Assembly: GCF_030863805.1 (NCBI RefSeq)
Contig: NZ_CP132957.1
Span: forward strand, 62,001-126,000
DNA length: 64,000 bases
Direction: 5' to 3'
Source: Kineothrix sp. MB12-C1
GTDB lineage: Bacteria; Bacillota; Clostridia; Lachnospirales; Lachnospiraceae
The position numbers were made by a program, and so were the translations under genes. The notes beneath the pieces are model-generated. The model made no database searches. It was not told where the DNA came from and saw only the letters and a list, made by a program, of their open reading frames with translations. Within the stretch, counting starts at the first letter, position 1. The number at the start of each line of letters is the position of its first letter. Of the stretch, positions 26,488 through 35,949 are shown piece after piece.

Positions 26488-27057
26488 TCACCCCATTTTT
26501 GCGATGTCAAGAAGTTTCGTGAAAAAATATGAGATAACCTGTGCACGGGAACTGAATTCCTCTGTTTGAAGAAGCCTTTCGACCTCCTCTTTCGTATAAA
26601 ATCTCGCTTCTATCATTTCGTTATCGGAACTATTGTCGGCAAATTCTCCCTGTACCTCTACGAAAGCAATGTGCGTCTTCATATCTGAAATAGCTACCGC
26701 TGCATAGGAAGCCGGAAGGATATCTATAATTCTTTTTACTAAAAGTCCCGTTTCTTCATATAGTTCTCTGGCAATACATTCTTCTACTGTCTCGCCATCC
26801 TCCATCATTCCAGCACATAAGTTATAAATGCTCTTATTAATACCCATACGGAATTCTTTTAACAATAACAGTTTTCCATCGTTTATTGCAACGATCGACA
26901 GGCCGCTTACATTGCTGCCAATATCCTGTACGCTGTTGAGTTCCTTACGGCTCACAATTTCATAGGTTTTCTCTCGTCCCGCTTTGTTTAGATAGGTCAG
27001 CTCATAATTTTTTAAATATTTGCCGTCCCTGACTTTTTCCATTTTTATAAATTCCAT
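26488..27057 (-). CDS. NUDIX hydrolase, ADP-ribose pyrophosphatase-like
   Basis: A 189-residue protein. The Nudix box GMMEDGETVEECIARELYEE plus TGL fits the pattern GX5EX7REUXEEXGU completely. The N-terminal YELTYLNKAGREKTYEIVSRK strand resembles ADP-ribose hydrolases. The start overlaps the RNase gene's 3' end by 13 bases. The exact substrate is uncertain. Confidence 0.9.
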   Translation of the reverse strand: MEFIKMEKVRDGKYLKNYELTYLNKAGREKTYEIVSRKELNSVQDIGSNVSGLSIVAINDGKLLLLKEFRMGINKSIYNLCAGMMEDGETVEECIARELYEETGLLVKRIIDILPASYAAVAISDMKTHIAFVEVQGEFADNSSDNEMIEARFYTKEEVERLLQTEEFSSRAQVISYFFTKLLDIAKMG

Positions 27058-28253
27058 TTGCTTTCCTCTATTTGCTCTTTTAAGGGTTTGCTTATTTTCA
27101 TGCGCGTAATTTCCACAAGACCTAAGGCTGTCATATCGACCAGGGAGGTCTTTACCGCATCTTTTTTTAACAAATTTCCCAAATATGACATTAATTGCAG
27201 TTGATTCTCTTTTAATCTCATATTAATAAAATCTATGATGATAATACCGGATAGGTTACGAAGAATCAATTGATGGGCGATTTCCTCCGCGGCTTCTATA
27301 TTCATATGAAAGAAGGTTGCTTCATTATCCCTTCTGCTCGCGGCCTTTCCGGTATTTACATCGATAACCGTTAAGGCTTCGGTCGGTTCGATAATCAGAT
27401 ATCCGCCTGATTTTAGCCAAACTTTCTTGGAAAGAGCCTCCTTTAACTTAGTATCGATCGCATAGAGTTTGGAAAGGGGAAGAAGCTCATCTTCATAAAG
27501 TCTCACTCCCGGAAGGCTGAAATCGGGATGTAAACGGGAATATTCCATTACATCGTCATAAATGTCCTCGTCATCCGTTACAATTTCTTCATATGCCCCT
27601 GTATAGGCATCCCTAAGCCGAAGAAGATAATCAGCGGGATCCTTATGAAGCAGCGAATAACAGGTTCTGGATGCTGCTGTCCTTATAATCTCGGTTAACC
27701 GATCCAGCAGAAATTTCCATTCCGTTAACAAAGGAGAATAATCCTCTAAATCCTTAGCATTGGTACGAATAACTGCGCCGAATCCCTCAGGAAGATAGGG
27801 GGATTCCGGCAAAAGCGCTTGCTCTATCCTTTTTTTCGCTTTTGAGGACAACTTAGCGGAATAGGAAACGCCGGGTCTTCCTGAAGATATCACACAATAT
27901 TTTCCGCTTAAGGATATATTCGTTGTGACCATAGGCTGCTTCGTTTTAGCAGCATCCTTATTGATCTGTACAACGATATCGTCTCCTGATAAAACCCTTC
28001 CGTCATAGTTTCTATTAGTTAAAATAGGCTGTCTTGCATCGCTCAAAGCGAGAAAACAGGGCTGCCCTGGCTTGATTTCCACAAAGGCGGCCTGAATGGC
28101 CGGGGATATATTCCTTACCTTAGCAATGTAGATGTTTCCTACAAGGCTGCCCTCATCCTCTTCCACGTGAGCGGAAATCAGACGGTTGCCATGTAGGAGC
28201 AAAGACATGATCTGTTCATTCTTTTTGCAAATAATATATTTTTTGTCTTTCAT
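27045..28253 (-). CDS. Ribonuclease E/G family endoribonuclease
   Basis: A 402-residue Rne/Rng family enzyme. The S1-like region covers about residues 30-110 (LVGNIYIAKVRNISPAIQAAFVEI). The catalytic metal-binding aspartates are in TVIDVNTGKAA and GIIIIDFINM. It ends with MTALGLVEITRMKIS and lacks the CPxC zinc-link and small domain found in E. coli RNase G, so it is a short form. It starts right at the end of the TIGR03936-type gene (stop and start overlap by one base). Confidence 0.9.
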   Translation of the reverse strand: MKDKKYIICKKNEQIMSLLLHGNRLISAHVEEDEGSLVGNIYIAKVRNISPAIQAAFVEIKPGQPCFLALSDARQPILTNRNYDGRVLSGDDIVVQINKDAAKTKQPMVTTNISLSGKYCVISSGRPGVSYSAKLSSKAKKRIEQALLPESPYLPEGFGAVIRTNAKDLEDYSPLLTEWKFLLDRLTEIIRTAASRTCYSLLHKDPADYLLRLRDAYTGAYEEIVTDDEDIYDDVMEYSRLHPDFSLPGVRLYEDELLPLSKLYAIDTKLKEALSKKVWLKSGGYLIIEPTEALTVIDVNTGKAASRRDNEATFFHMNIEAAEEIAHQLILRNLSGIIIIDFINMRLKENQLQLMSYLGNLLKKDAVKTSLVDMTALGLVEITRMKISKPLKEQIEESKWNL

Positions 28254-28963
28254 TAAAATTGACTTCCTATCGCATCGAGAGGAACAAGGACAGGGGATTC
28301 TTCGCTTCCCGTGTTCGTGTAAGTATCAGCTCTCGTTATTTCTAAGGCATATTCAGATAAGGTTTTATCATGTTCCTTTAAGAAAGCTTCAAGAACAAGG
28401 CTCGGCTTAATGTTTCCGGAGCTACTGGCATCTACCAGCATTTCAATGAAGGAACCTATCCTATCTTCTCCTATATGAAGGGAGAAAATGGATGGTTTTA
28501 GGTCCATCTCTATCTCACTTTTTTTCGTTTTTTTAATGACCATAATGGAAGGTCTTTCATAAAAAGATCCGAGTTGACTCTTCCAGTCAAAATCCGGTTC
28601 ATAACCCTCTCGGAATCTCACAATGTATCGGGCGGCAGCTACGCTGGCCATAGCATTTTTCGAATCTTCCGATAACTTTGTAACGCTTAAGATTTCCATA
28701 CCCGGGACCATTGCTTTATTTAATTTCTCTTTGATATCCGCTGCAGAATCCGCAGAAACCACCTCGATATCCATATATTCCCCCTGACTTTCCAATCCTA
28801 CTCCCAAGGGCGCAGCAAAAGACATAATTTGATGAGGACTAAAGCCTTCAGAATAAGCGATATCAATACCCGCCCTTCGAATAGCCTTTTGGAAATAACG
28901 CATGATATCCAAGTGACCGATGAACCGCATAGCGCCGGATTTGCCGAATTTGATTCTAATTTT
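28253..28963 (-). CDS. TIGR03936 / DUF2344 radical SAM-associated protein
   Basis: Starts MKIRIKFGKSGAMRFIGHLDIMRYFQKAIRRA, the signature of this family; the ATG at 28963 has GGAGGTG upstream and overlaps the end of the radical SAM gene by 8 bases. It contains EGFSPHQIMSFAAPLGVGLES. Family members are always found beside, or fused to, a TIGR03960 radical SAM protein and often near RNase G, as here. Biochemical role is not established to my knowledge. Confidence 0.9.
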   Translation of the reverse strand, partial: KIRIKFGKSGAMRFIGHLDIMRYFQKAIRRAGIDIAYSEGFSPHQIMSFAAPLGVGLESQGEYMDIEVVSADSAADIKEKLNKAMVPGMEILSVTKLSEDSKNAMASVAAARYIVRFREGYEPDFDWKSQLGSFYERPSIMVIKKTKKSEIEMDLKPSIFSLHIGEDRIGSFIEMLVDASSSGNIKPSLVLEAFLKEHDKTLSEYALEITRADTYTNTGSEESPVLVPLDAIGSQF

Positions 28964-30821
28964 CATAACATACACCTCCCCCGAATACATTAGCACCGCA
29001 ACCGAGGCACTGTACCCGGCAGTTTGGAGATTCCTGTTCTTCCAGCGCTCTTTGCCATTCCCTCTTTAAGAAGTTCTTCGTCACGCCGCAATCGATAAAG
29101 TCCCACGGAAATACTTCATCTAAGGGGCGTTCCCTAAGATTATAAAAATCAATATCGACACCGCATTCTTCAAAAGTCTGAATCCATACATCATTTTTAT
29201 AATGTTCACTCCAGGAATCGAATAAACAGCCTTTTTCATAGGCTTTTTCGATGACTTTGGCTACTCGCCTGTCTCCCCTGGCAAACACCCCTTCCATTAC
29301 GCTAAGATCCGCTTCGTGCCAATTATATTTGATACTTCTTTGGTTAAGCTGTTCTTTAATTCCTTTGCGGGTCAAATATGCCTTATCGATATACTCTTCT
29401 TTTGTATGCATCTTCGACCATTGGAAGGGAGTAAAAGGCTTCGGAATGAAAAAGGAAGTACTGGCAACAATCTGTACCTTGCCATTTTTTCTATTTTCCT
29501 TCGGAACAGTTTCGAAAAAGGTAGCGGCTATCTTATCGCATAATTCGCCAATTCCTCTAATATCTTCCTCTGTCTCCGTAGGGAGACCGAGCATGAAGTA
29601 AAGCTTTACCCTTGTCCATCCTCCTTCAAAAGCGAGAGCTGCCCCATTCAATATGACTTCTTCAGTCAATCCCTTGTTAATAACATCTCTAAGCCTCTGA
29701 CTTCCCGCTTCAGGCGCAAAGGTGAGGCTGCTCTTTTTAATATCCTGCACTTTGCTCATGACATCGAGGGAAAATGCGTCAATACGCAGGGAGGGAAGAG
29801 AAATATTTACATGTTTTTCTCCACACTCCTCAATAAGAAAATCTATGAGTTCAGGCATTTTAGAATAATCGCTGGAACTTAAAGAACTTAAGGAAATTTC
29901 CTCATGCCCTGTATTCTTAAGCATTTCTATCGCATATTTTTCTAAGACCTCTACGTTTCGTTCCCGTACCGGGCGGTATATTTGCCCGGCCTGGCAGAAG
30001 CGGCAGCCGCGGATACACCCTCTTTGGATCTCCAATACAACCCTGTCTTGTGTAGCCTTAATAAAAGGCACTACAGGATTCATGGGATAATGGGTCGTAG
30101 AGACTTCCATTTCAATTTCTTTCTTAATAATAGAGGGAATCCCCTCCTCCAGAGGAATTCTCTCACGAATCGTTCCATCTTCATGATAGGATACATCGTA
30201 GAATAAGGGCACATAAATACCGGGAAGCATCGCGGCCTTTCTCAGAAAATCCCTTCGGCTTTCGTTATTTTCCTTCGATTCTTTGTATAAATCGATGAGT
30301 TCCCGATATCTGGTCTCTCCCTCTCCGATATAGAACAAATCAAAAAACTCTGCAATCGGTTCCGGATTATAGGTACAGGGGCCGCCTCCTATCACAATAG
30401 GATGTTCCCATGTTCTATCCTTAGCATGAAGAGGGATTTGAGATAAATCGAGAATCTGTAAAATGTTGGTATAACACATTTCATATTGGATGGTAATACC
30501 GAGAAAATCCATATCTTTTATCGGCTCCTGAGATTCCAGACCAAAAAGAGGGATTTGTTCTCTTCTCATAATTTGATCCAAGTCCACCCAGGGGGAATAC
30601 ACCCTTTCACACCACACATCTTCAAAGCTATTTAACATATCATATAAAATCTGGATTCCCAGATGCGACATACCGATTTCATATATATCGGGAAAGCACA
30701 TAGCCATTCGTACGCTCACTGTATCTTTGTCTTTTACTACTGCATTGACTTCATTGCCGATATAACGCGCCGGCTTCTCCACTTGCAGAAGTATCTCATC
30801 TCTTAAAGCTAGTTTGTTCAT
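28956..30821 (-). CDS. TIGR03960 B12-binding-like radical SAM protein
   Basis: 621 residues from the ATG at 30821, chosen because AGGAGTATT precedes it; the upstream extension runs over the preceding gene. An N-terminal B12-binding-like region (FPDIYEIGMSHLGIQILYDML) precedes the radical SAM core with the [4Fe-4S] cysteines in GCIRGCRFCQAG. The C-terminal end contains CRVQCLGCGANVFGGG, cysteines that could bind a second cluster. It pairs with the TIGR03936-type gene downstream; RNA or translation-related modification is a reasonable but unproven role. Confidence 0.92.
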   Translation of the reverse strand: MNKLALRDEILLQVEKPARYIGNEVNAVVKDKDTVSVRMAMCFPDIYEIGMSHLGIQILYDMLNSFEDVWCERVYSPWVDLDQIMRREQIPLFGLESQEPIKDMDFLGITIQYEMCYTNILQILDLSQIPLHAKDRTWEHPIVIGGGPCTYNPEPIAEFFDLFYIGEGETRYRELIDLYKESKENNESRRDFLRKAAMLPGIYVPLFYDVSYHEDGTIRERIPLEEGIPSIIKKEIEMEVSTTHYPMNPVVPFIKATQDRVVLEIQRGCIRGCRFCQAGQIYRPVRERNVEVLEKYAIEMLKNTGHEEISLSSLSSSDYSKMPELIDFLIEECGEKHVNISLPSLRIDAFSLDVMSKVQDIKKSSLTFAPEAGSQRLRDVINKGLTEEVILNGAALAFEGGWTRVKLYFMLGLPTETEEDIRGIGELCDKIAATFFETVPKENRKNGKVQIVASTSFFIPKPFTPFQWSKMHTKEEYIDKAYLTRKGIKEQLNQRSIKYNWHEADLSVMEGVFARGDRRVAKVIEKAYEKGCLFDSWSEHYKNDVWIQTFEECGVDIDFYNLRERPLDEVFPWDFIDCGVTKNFLKREWQRALEEQESPNCRVQCLGCGANVFGGGVCYEN

Positions 30822-30861
30822 AATACTCCTATCTTTTCTATTAATATTGAAAGGAGCCCTC

Positions 30862-31290
30862 CTATTCTCCGGTGGTCCTTCCATTAAATAGAGTATAAGG
30901 GAAATTATGCTCAAAATCAAATACTACTTCATCGAGCCCTACATCGAAGTCTTTATTCATTTCTTCCTTTAACTGATTGGTATCAAACCCTCCGATTGTT
31001 TTACCGCCGGCATCCAGAAAAAGGAAGGCAGCAAACAACAAGATAGAAATAACAAGTCGAAGGCGGAAGGAGAAAAAGGAAGTCTTATCGATTCCTTTAT
31101 TCTCCCCGGCGCCTGCTTCTGTATATCCTTTCATATAAAGGGGAAGTTCCTCTTGCCCCAATTCCCCGTCACCTAGTTCTGCTCCATAGAGCATCCGCTC
31201 TCTGCTTCTCATTCGTGTCCGGTTATCCTTGTGTTCCGCACGTATCATCTGCACTAACTGCAGTTTCTGTTCTGAAGTAATATTTCCCAT
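30862..31290 (-). CDS. Conserved-looking membrane protein of unknown function
   Basis: From the Met at 31290 (AGGAGGCAATGAT before it) the protein has 142 residues. The N-terminal 60 are charged (QKLQLVQMIRAEHKDNRTRMRSRE), one transmembrane helix lies at about 75-91 (LRLVISILLFAAFLFLDAGG), and the C-terminal end, about 45 residues, would face outside. It lies between the deacetylase gene and the radical SAM gene on the same strand, 14 bases after the former. No family recognised. Confidence 0.6.
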   Translation of the reverse strand: MGNITSEQKLQLVQMIRAEHKDNRTRMRSRERMLYGAELGDGELGQEELPLYMKGYTEAGAGENKGIDKTSFFSFRLRLVISILLFAAFLFLDAGGKTIGGFDTNQLKEEMNKDFDVGLDEVVFDFEHNFPYTLFNGRTTGE

Positions 31291-31304
31291 ATCATTGCCT
31301 CCTT

Positions 31305-32168
31305 TCATTGACCTGCCAAATCGGACAGCGGTTTAAAAACATACCCCATTTCTTCCCATTTTGTCAGCAGTTCATCCAGTATTACAGCATTGGTCTTAGA
31401 AGTGCTGTGTAAAAGAACGATTGCACCCGGATGAATACGTCCGATTAGCTTTTCAAAGGCCTCTTCTTTCGTAGGCTGTTTGTCTTGATACCAATCCACA
31501 TAGGCAAGACTCCAGAAGAAAGTTTTGTATCCCATATCCTTTGCCATTTTTAAGTTCTGCTCACTATATTTTCCCTGCGGCGGCCGATAATACATAGTCA
31601 GCTCCTGGCCGGTAATATCTCGGAATAAATCCGCCACATCGTTCATTTCCTTCTGGAAAGAGGCCGTATCGGATATCTTGGACATATCAGGATGATGATA
31701 GGTATGATTCCCTACGCAGTGTCCTTCTGCGACCATTCTCTTGACTAACTCCGGAGCGGATTCCAAATAATGACCTACGATAAAAAATGTGGCCGGTGCC
31801 TGATGCTTTTTCAACGCATCGAGAATCGGAGCAGTATTGCCGTTCTCATAACCGGCATCGAAGGTAAGATAGATGACTTTTTCTTTGCTATCTCCAATAT
31901 AATAGGCGTCATTCTTCTTAAGCTGTTCGGAGGAAGCAATTCCGGTAGGCTGTGTGCCGTCACCATATCCTCCAAGGCCCCAATTTTCACATTGTGCTGC
32001 AGGGGCATTCGTTGGAAGAACTTTCTCCTTCACATAACCAAAAGCTTTACCGATGAAAAATATCATAAGCAAAAATAAGAGTGCAAGAATAACATTCCCC
32101 GGTAGAATTGTCTCTTTCTCCGAATTTTGACCGTTTTTCCTACTTTTTATGTAACCATTACGTTTCAT
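31305..32168 (-). CDS. Polysaccharide deacetylase (NodB fold), PdaA-like
   Basis: 287 residues with a single N-terminal membrane anchor (about residues 25-45) and an extracytoplasmic NodB domain. VIYLTFDAGYENGNT is motif 1, GNHTYHHPDMS holds the zinc histidines, and MYYRPPQGKYSEQN, FFWSLAYVDW and GAIVLLHSTSKTN are motifs 3 to 5. The DAGYEN version of motif 1 is typical of PdaA-type enzymes, which deacetylate N-acetylmuramic acid to make spore-cortex muramic lactam. A role in spore cortex is likely but not certain. Confidence 0.88.
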   Translation of the reverse strand: MKRNGYIKSRKNGQNSEKETILPGNVILALLFLLMIFFIGKAFGYVKEKVLPTNAPAAQCENWGLGGYGDGTQPTGIASSEQLKKNDAYYIGDSKEKVIYLTFDAGYENGNTAPILDALKKHQAPATFFIVGHYLESAPELVKRMVAEGHCVGNHTYHHPDMSKISDTASFQKEMNDVADLFRDITGQELTMYYRPPQGKYSEQNLKMAKDMGYKTFFWSLAYVDWYQDKQPTKEEAFEKLIGRIHPGAIVLLHSTSKTNAVILDELLTKWEEMGYVFKPLSDLAGQ

Positions 32169-32373
32169 ATCATTTTCCTAAAAAATCTTTGTAATAATAT
32201 ATTACCATGTCTGAGAAACTATTCGGTTTTCCTATGGATATTGTGAAAATATACTTTGATATTTTACCTGTTATATAGTAAAATATATAGGAATAATTTT
32301 ATAATATACTGTAAAAGTTTTACCGTTTTATAAATAAAAATAATGAAAATATAATTACAAAGGAGATTTTACT

Positions 32374-34167
32374 ATGAAAGGTACTGTTGTTTCCTCTTGG
32401 ATGCAATCTTGTCGCAAGCTTTTTGGTGATTCTGTCGTAAATAACGCATTAGAACACTATCAATTGTCCGCGGATCATATTTTCACTCCGATTGAAGATG
32501 TGGCAGATAATGTTGCTACCGGCCTGGTAGATTACATCGGTAATAAAGTAGGTAAAAATCATGAAGAAATATGGGGGCTTATGGGCGAAGAAAATATCAA
32601 GACCTTTAGCCAACTCTATCCGGGCTTCTTTCGTCATGAGAATGCTTACCAATTTCTAAAATCTATGAATGACGTACATATTATCGTTATGCGCCGCTTT
32701 AAGGGGGCAGTTCCTCCTATTTTGGATTTACAGCCCATATCTTCACATGAAACATTATTTATTTACCGTTCCAAACGCGGAATGGGCGATTATCTGGTAG
32801 GATTATTAAAGGGTGTTTCCAATTACTTTAAAGAAGAGATCAAGTCAGAGGTATTGAGCAAATCCGATGGAGAGATTCATTTGAAACTGACCTTCGAGAA
32901 CAAGATACAATATACGAGAAAGTTCTATTTGAACCAAATATTGTCCCTCGGTTTTCTGAAAAGAAGCAGCCAGAAAATTGCACTTCTGAATACCATTATA
33001 ATCGGAGTGATTGGTTTCATTTTATTTGGTGATCCGATAAAATCGGGAATTCTCGCCATCCTTACTTTTGCCGTATCCCTACTCTCCTCTTTTATGATTG
33101 GCAGGCCGTCCAAGCTGATCGCATCGGAGCTTCAGAATCTGGCAGAAAGAACCTTTTCTGAGAACGTACAGCTCCGCTCTATGGATGAAAATGAGAAACT
33201 TATGGATATCATTAACGAATTAAAGACGGTCGTACAGAAGGACTTTATCGAATTCAATGCGATTGTCGATGAAATGTATACTTTCAATAATTCGCTTTCC
33301 GGCATCGCTTCTACTATGCAGTCTACATCTAACGATATTACCGATGTTTTGGATCAGGTAGCTGTAGCGGCAACGACTCAGGCAGAAGACACGGAACATG
33401 CAGTTTATGTTTTAAATGAAAGCATCGGGAATATTACCCGTATTTCCGATGAAAGCCAAAGCAATAAGTCGAATATTGAGGATGCGGTGAGCAGCATCGA
33501 AAATAGTTTCCTCAATGTTAAAAATACAGCAGAACAGATTAATCAGGTGCTGGATAAGTTCGGCCAGATTAAAGATAACAGTAATGAACTGCAAAATAAC
33601 GCTGCCAATATTACAGAAATTGTATCCATCGTATCAGGAATCGCCAAACAGATTAATCTTCTCGCTTTAAACGCTTCCATCGAGGCGGCAAGAGCCGGTG
33701 AAGCAGGACGCGGATTTACTGTTGTTGCAGAGGAAGTCCGCAAACTCTCAGAGGAAACGAACAGCGCTGTGGAAGAGATTAATAATAATCTGACCAATTT
33801 TGTTTCCAGCGTTGGTGAAGTGGTGCTCGGTATCGATACACAATATGCGGTATTGGAAACAGAAAACAGCTCACTTATGGAAGCGGTAACTACCTCTAAC
33901 CATTCGAACGATAACTTAAAGGGCGTTTCCGCTCTCATGATTCAAACTTCCGTTAATTTGAAGAAGGAGGCAGATCATATAGCGTCCCTATTCGACAGCG
34001 TTCAGAGCCTCGCTGCTATTGCTGAAGAGAATTCGGCATCCACTGAGGAAGCAAGTTCCAATGTGGCGATTTACGTGGATCAGATTAATGAGTTATCCAA
34101 GCAGATATCCGTCTTCGACTCCATGATTAAGGCTTTCCAGGAGGATTTGACGAAATATAAAATATAA
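32374..34167 (+). CDS. Methyl-accepting chemotaxis protein with N-terminal haem H-NOX sensor
   Basis: 597 residues: H-NOX domain 1-185, two transmembrane helices about 201-218 and 224-243, then a cytoplasmic signalling domain with the hairpin tip [20 protein letters not shown] and [12 protein letters not shown]. There is no extracytoplasmic sensor domain. Haem ligand His102 (DVHIIV) and the YxSxR motif Tyr131/Ser133/Arg135 are present. Trp9, Asn74 and Tyr140 match the O2-binding distal pocket of the Thermoanaerobacter H-NOX chemoreceptor at identical numbers without gaps. It likely senses O2 or NO and steers motility away. It is monocistronic, with AAGGAG before the ATG. Confidence 0.95.
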   Translation: MKGTVVSSWMQSCRKLFGDSVVNNALEHYQLSADHIFTPIEDVADNVATGLVDYIGNKVGKNHEEIWGLMGEENIKTFSQLYPGFFRHENAYQFLKSMNDVHIIVMRRFKGAVPPILDLQPISSHETLFIYRSKRGMGDYLVGLLKGVSNYFKEEIKSEVLSKSDGEIHLKLTFENKIQYTRKFYLNQILSLGFLKRSSQKIALLNTIIIGVIGFILFGDPIKSGILAILTFAVSLLSSFMIGRPSKLIASELQNLAERTFSENVQLRSMDENEKLMDIINELKTVVQKDFIEFNAIVDEMYTFNNSLSGIASTMQSTSNDITDVLDQVAVAATTQAEDTEHAVYVLNESIGNITRISDESQSNKSNIEDAVSSIENSFLNVKNTAEQINQVLDKFGQIKDNSNELQNNAANITEIVSIVSGIAKQINLLALNASIEAARAGEAGRGFTVVAEEVRKLSEETNSAVEEINNNLTNFVSSVGEVVLGIDTQYAVLETENSSLMEAVTTSNHSNDNLKGVSALMIQTSVNLKKEADHIASLFDSVQSLAAIAEENSASTEEASSNVAIYVDQINELSKQISVFDSMIKAFQEDLTKYKI

Positions 34168-34200
34168 TGAGTTCTTAGAATAAAGAAAATAAGTGACACA

Positions 34201-34242
34201 AAAAGCAGGAATACGACTGAAGTTCAGTAGATTCCTGCTTTT
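34201..34242 (+). terminator. Terminator after the H-NOX chemoreceptor
   Basis: AAAAGCAGGAAT (34201-34212) pairs with ATTCCTGCTTTT (34231-34242); the loop itself folds through ACTGAA and TTCAGT. A T-run follows. Confidence 0.9.
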
Positions 34243-34406
34243 TTTATAAATATTAAGAAAATATAAAAAAATATAAAAAAAATCTCAACAAAATCTTGCA
34301 ATTCTCTTCGCATTCGTATACCATATATCGTGTTGAACAATAAACTACAAAAGTAAATAGGATATTGTTACCGAAAAACTCACAATTTTAAGCAAGGAGA
34401 TTAACA

Positions 34407-35825
34407 ATGGAGAAATTATTTAAACTGAAACAGCACAATACCACTGTGTCTACCGAAATTCTTGCCGGGCTCACTACCTTTTTTGCAATGGCGTATATTT
34501 TATTCGTCAATCCGGCAATGCTTTCTCAGACAGGGATCCCTTATGGCGCAGTATTTCTTGCTACCATTTTCGCTTCTGTTGCCGGCACGCTCGTTATGGC
34601 TCTTTTTGCCAATGTTCCTTATGCACAGGCTCCGGGAATGGGATTGAACGCATTCTTTACCTATACCGTATGCTTCGGTCTTGGCTTCACTTGGCAGCAA
34701 GCTCTTGCTATGGTATTTATCTGTGGTATTATCAACGTTATCATCACTGTTACAAAAATCCGTAAATCTATTATCAAAGCAATTCCTTTAAGCCTTCAGC
34801 ACGCGATCGGCGGCGGTATTGGAATCTTTGTAGCGTATATTGGAATCAAAAATGCAGGATTCTTAAACTTCACATCTGATCCTGGTGCCTACATATTGCT
34901 GGATAGCGGAACTGTAATTGCGGATGCGGGCATTGTTCCTGCCTTGGTATTATTTAATAACCCTGCAATCTTCCTTTCTCTGATTTCTCTTATTATTATG
35001 ATCGTACTCGTTATAAAGAAGGTTCCGGGAGCTATCTTTATCAGCATTATTGTATCTACGATTATCGGTATCTTCATGAAAGTGGTAGATGTGAGCCAGA
35101 TCGGTATTGCTTCCAATCTCGGCACATCCTTTGCTGAACTCGGAACTACGATTGGTGCTGCATTCGGTGCGGAAGGAATGTTATCTCTTTTTGCAGATGC
35201 TTCTAAGATTCCGCTCGTACTTATGACAATCTTTGCATTCAGCCTTTCCGATACCTTTGATACCATTGGAACCTTTATCGGTACTGGACGTCGTTCCGGT
35301 ATCTTCAGCGAAAAGGATCAGGCAGAAATGGAGAATTCCAGTGGATTTAAGTCCAAAATGGATCGCGCATTGTTTGCCGATTCCATCGCTACTTCTATCG
35401 GCGCTATCTTCGGTACTTCCAATACAACAACTTATGTGGAAAGTGCTGCAGGTATCGGTGCAGGCGGACGTACCGGACTAACCTCTCTTGTAACATCTAT
35501 TATGTTCTTGTTGAGTATTTTACTTGCACCCGTTATCGGTATCGTTCCTACTCAGGCAACGGCTCCTGCTCTTATTATAGTTGGTATTATGATGCTTTCT
35601 TCCTTTGCAAATATTAAGTGGGAGAATTTAGAAGAAGCTGTTCCTGCATTCTTCGCAGGTATCTTCATGGCTCTGTGCTATAGCATATCTTATGGTATAG
35701 CAACAGGTTTCATCTTCTACTGTATCGTAAAATGTCTGCGTGGTGAAGCGAAGTCCATTCATCCTATTCTTTGGGTGAGTACAGGGTTGTTCCTGTTGAA
35801 CTTCATTATTCTGGCATTAATTTAA
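34407..35825 (+). CDS. NCS2-family purine permease (AzgA-like)
   Basis: 472 residues with about twelve to fourteen hydrophobic segments. EILAGLTTFFAMAYILFVNP at the N-terminus, YAQAPGMGLNAFFTYTV and FSLSDTFDTIGTFIGTGRR are the hallmark blocks of adenine/guanine/hypoxanthine transporters. AAGGAG precedes the ATG. The 165 bases upstream are very AT-rich; I looked for a purine riboswitch and could not see one. Confidence 0.93.
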   Translation: MEKLFKLKQHNTTVSTEILAGLTTFFAMAYILFVNPAMLSQTGIPYGAVFLATIFASVAGTLVMALFANVPYAQAPGMGLNAFFTYTVCFGLGFTWQQALAMVFICGIINVIITVTKIRKSIIKAIPLSLQHAIGGGIGIFVAYIGIKNAGFLNFTSDPGAYILLDSGTVIADAGIVPALVLFNNPAIFLSLISLIIMIVLVIKKVPGAIFISIIVSTIIGIFMKVVDVSQIGIASNLGTSFAELGTTIGAAFGAEGMLSLFADASKIPLVLMTIFAFSLSDTFDTIGTFIGTGRRSGIFSEKDQAEMENSSGFKSKMDRALFADSIATSIGAIFGTSNTTTYVESAAGIGAGGRTGLTSLVTSIMFLLSILLAPVIGIVPTQATAPALIIVGIMMLSSFANIKWENLEEAVPAFFAGIFMALCYSISYGIATGFIFYCIVKCLRGEAKSIHPILWVSTGLFLLNFIILALI

Positions 35826-35890
35826 GAATGGCTTCTTAATACTCGATATAAATTATTAATCTAAGAAGACTGTCATAAAGACTTACGATA

Positions 35891-35931
35891 AAGGAGCTTC
35901 GAATCGGTTCTCTTCCGACTCGAAGCTCCTT
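35891..35931. terminator. Terminator between the convergent purine permease and hisIE genes
   Basis: A 17-bp stem with one mismatch (35891-35907 with 35915-35931) around a seven-base loop TTCTCTT. Positioned 65 bases after the permease stop and 19 after the hisIE stop. Confidence 0.8.
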
Positions 35932-35949
35932 ATCTTATAACTTCCTATT

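Noticed and set aside
34243-34406. Purine riboswitch upstream of the NCS2 permease
   Set aside because: The conserved TATA-rich P1 stem and the two loop sequences of the purine aptamer are not present; the region is only AT-rich.
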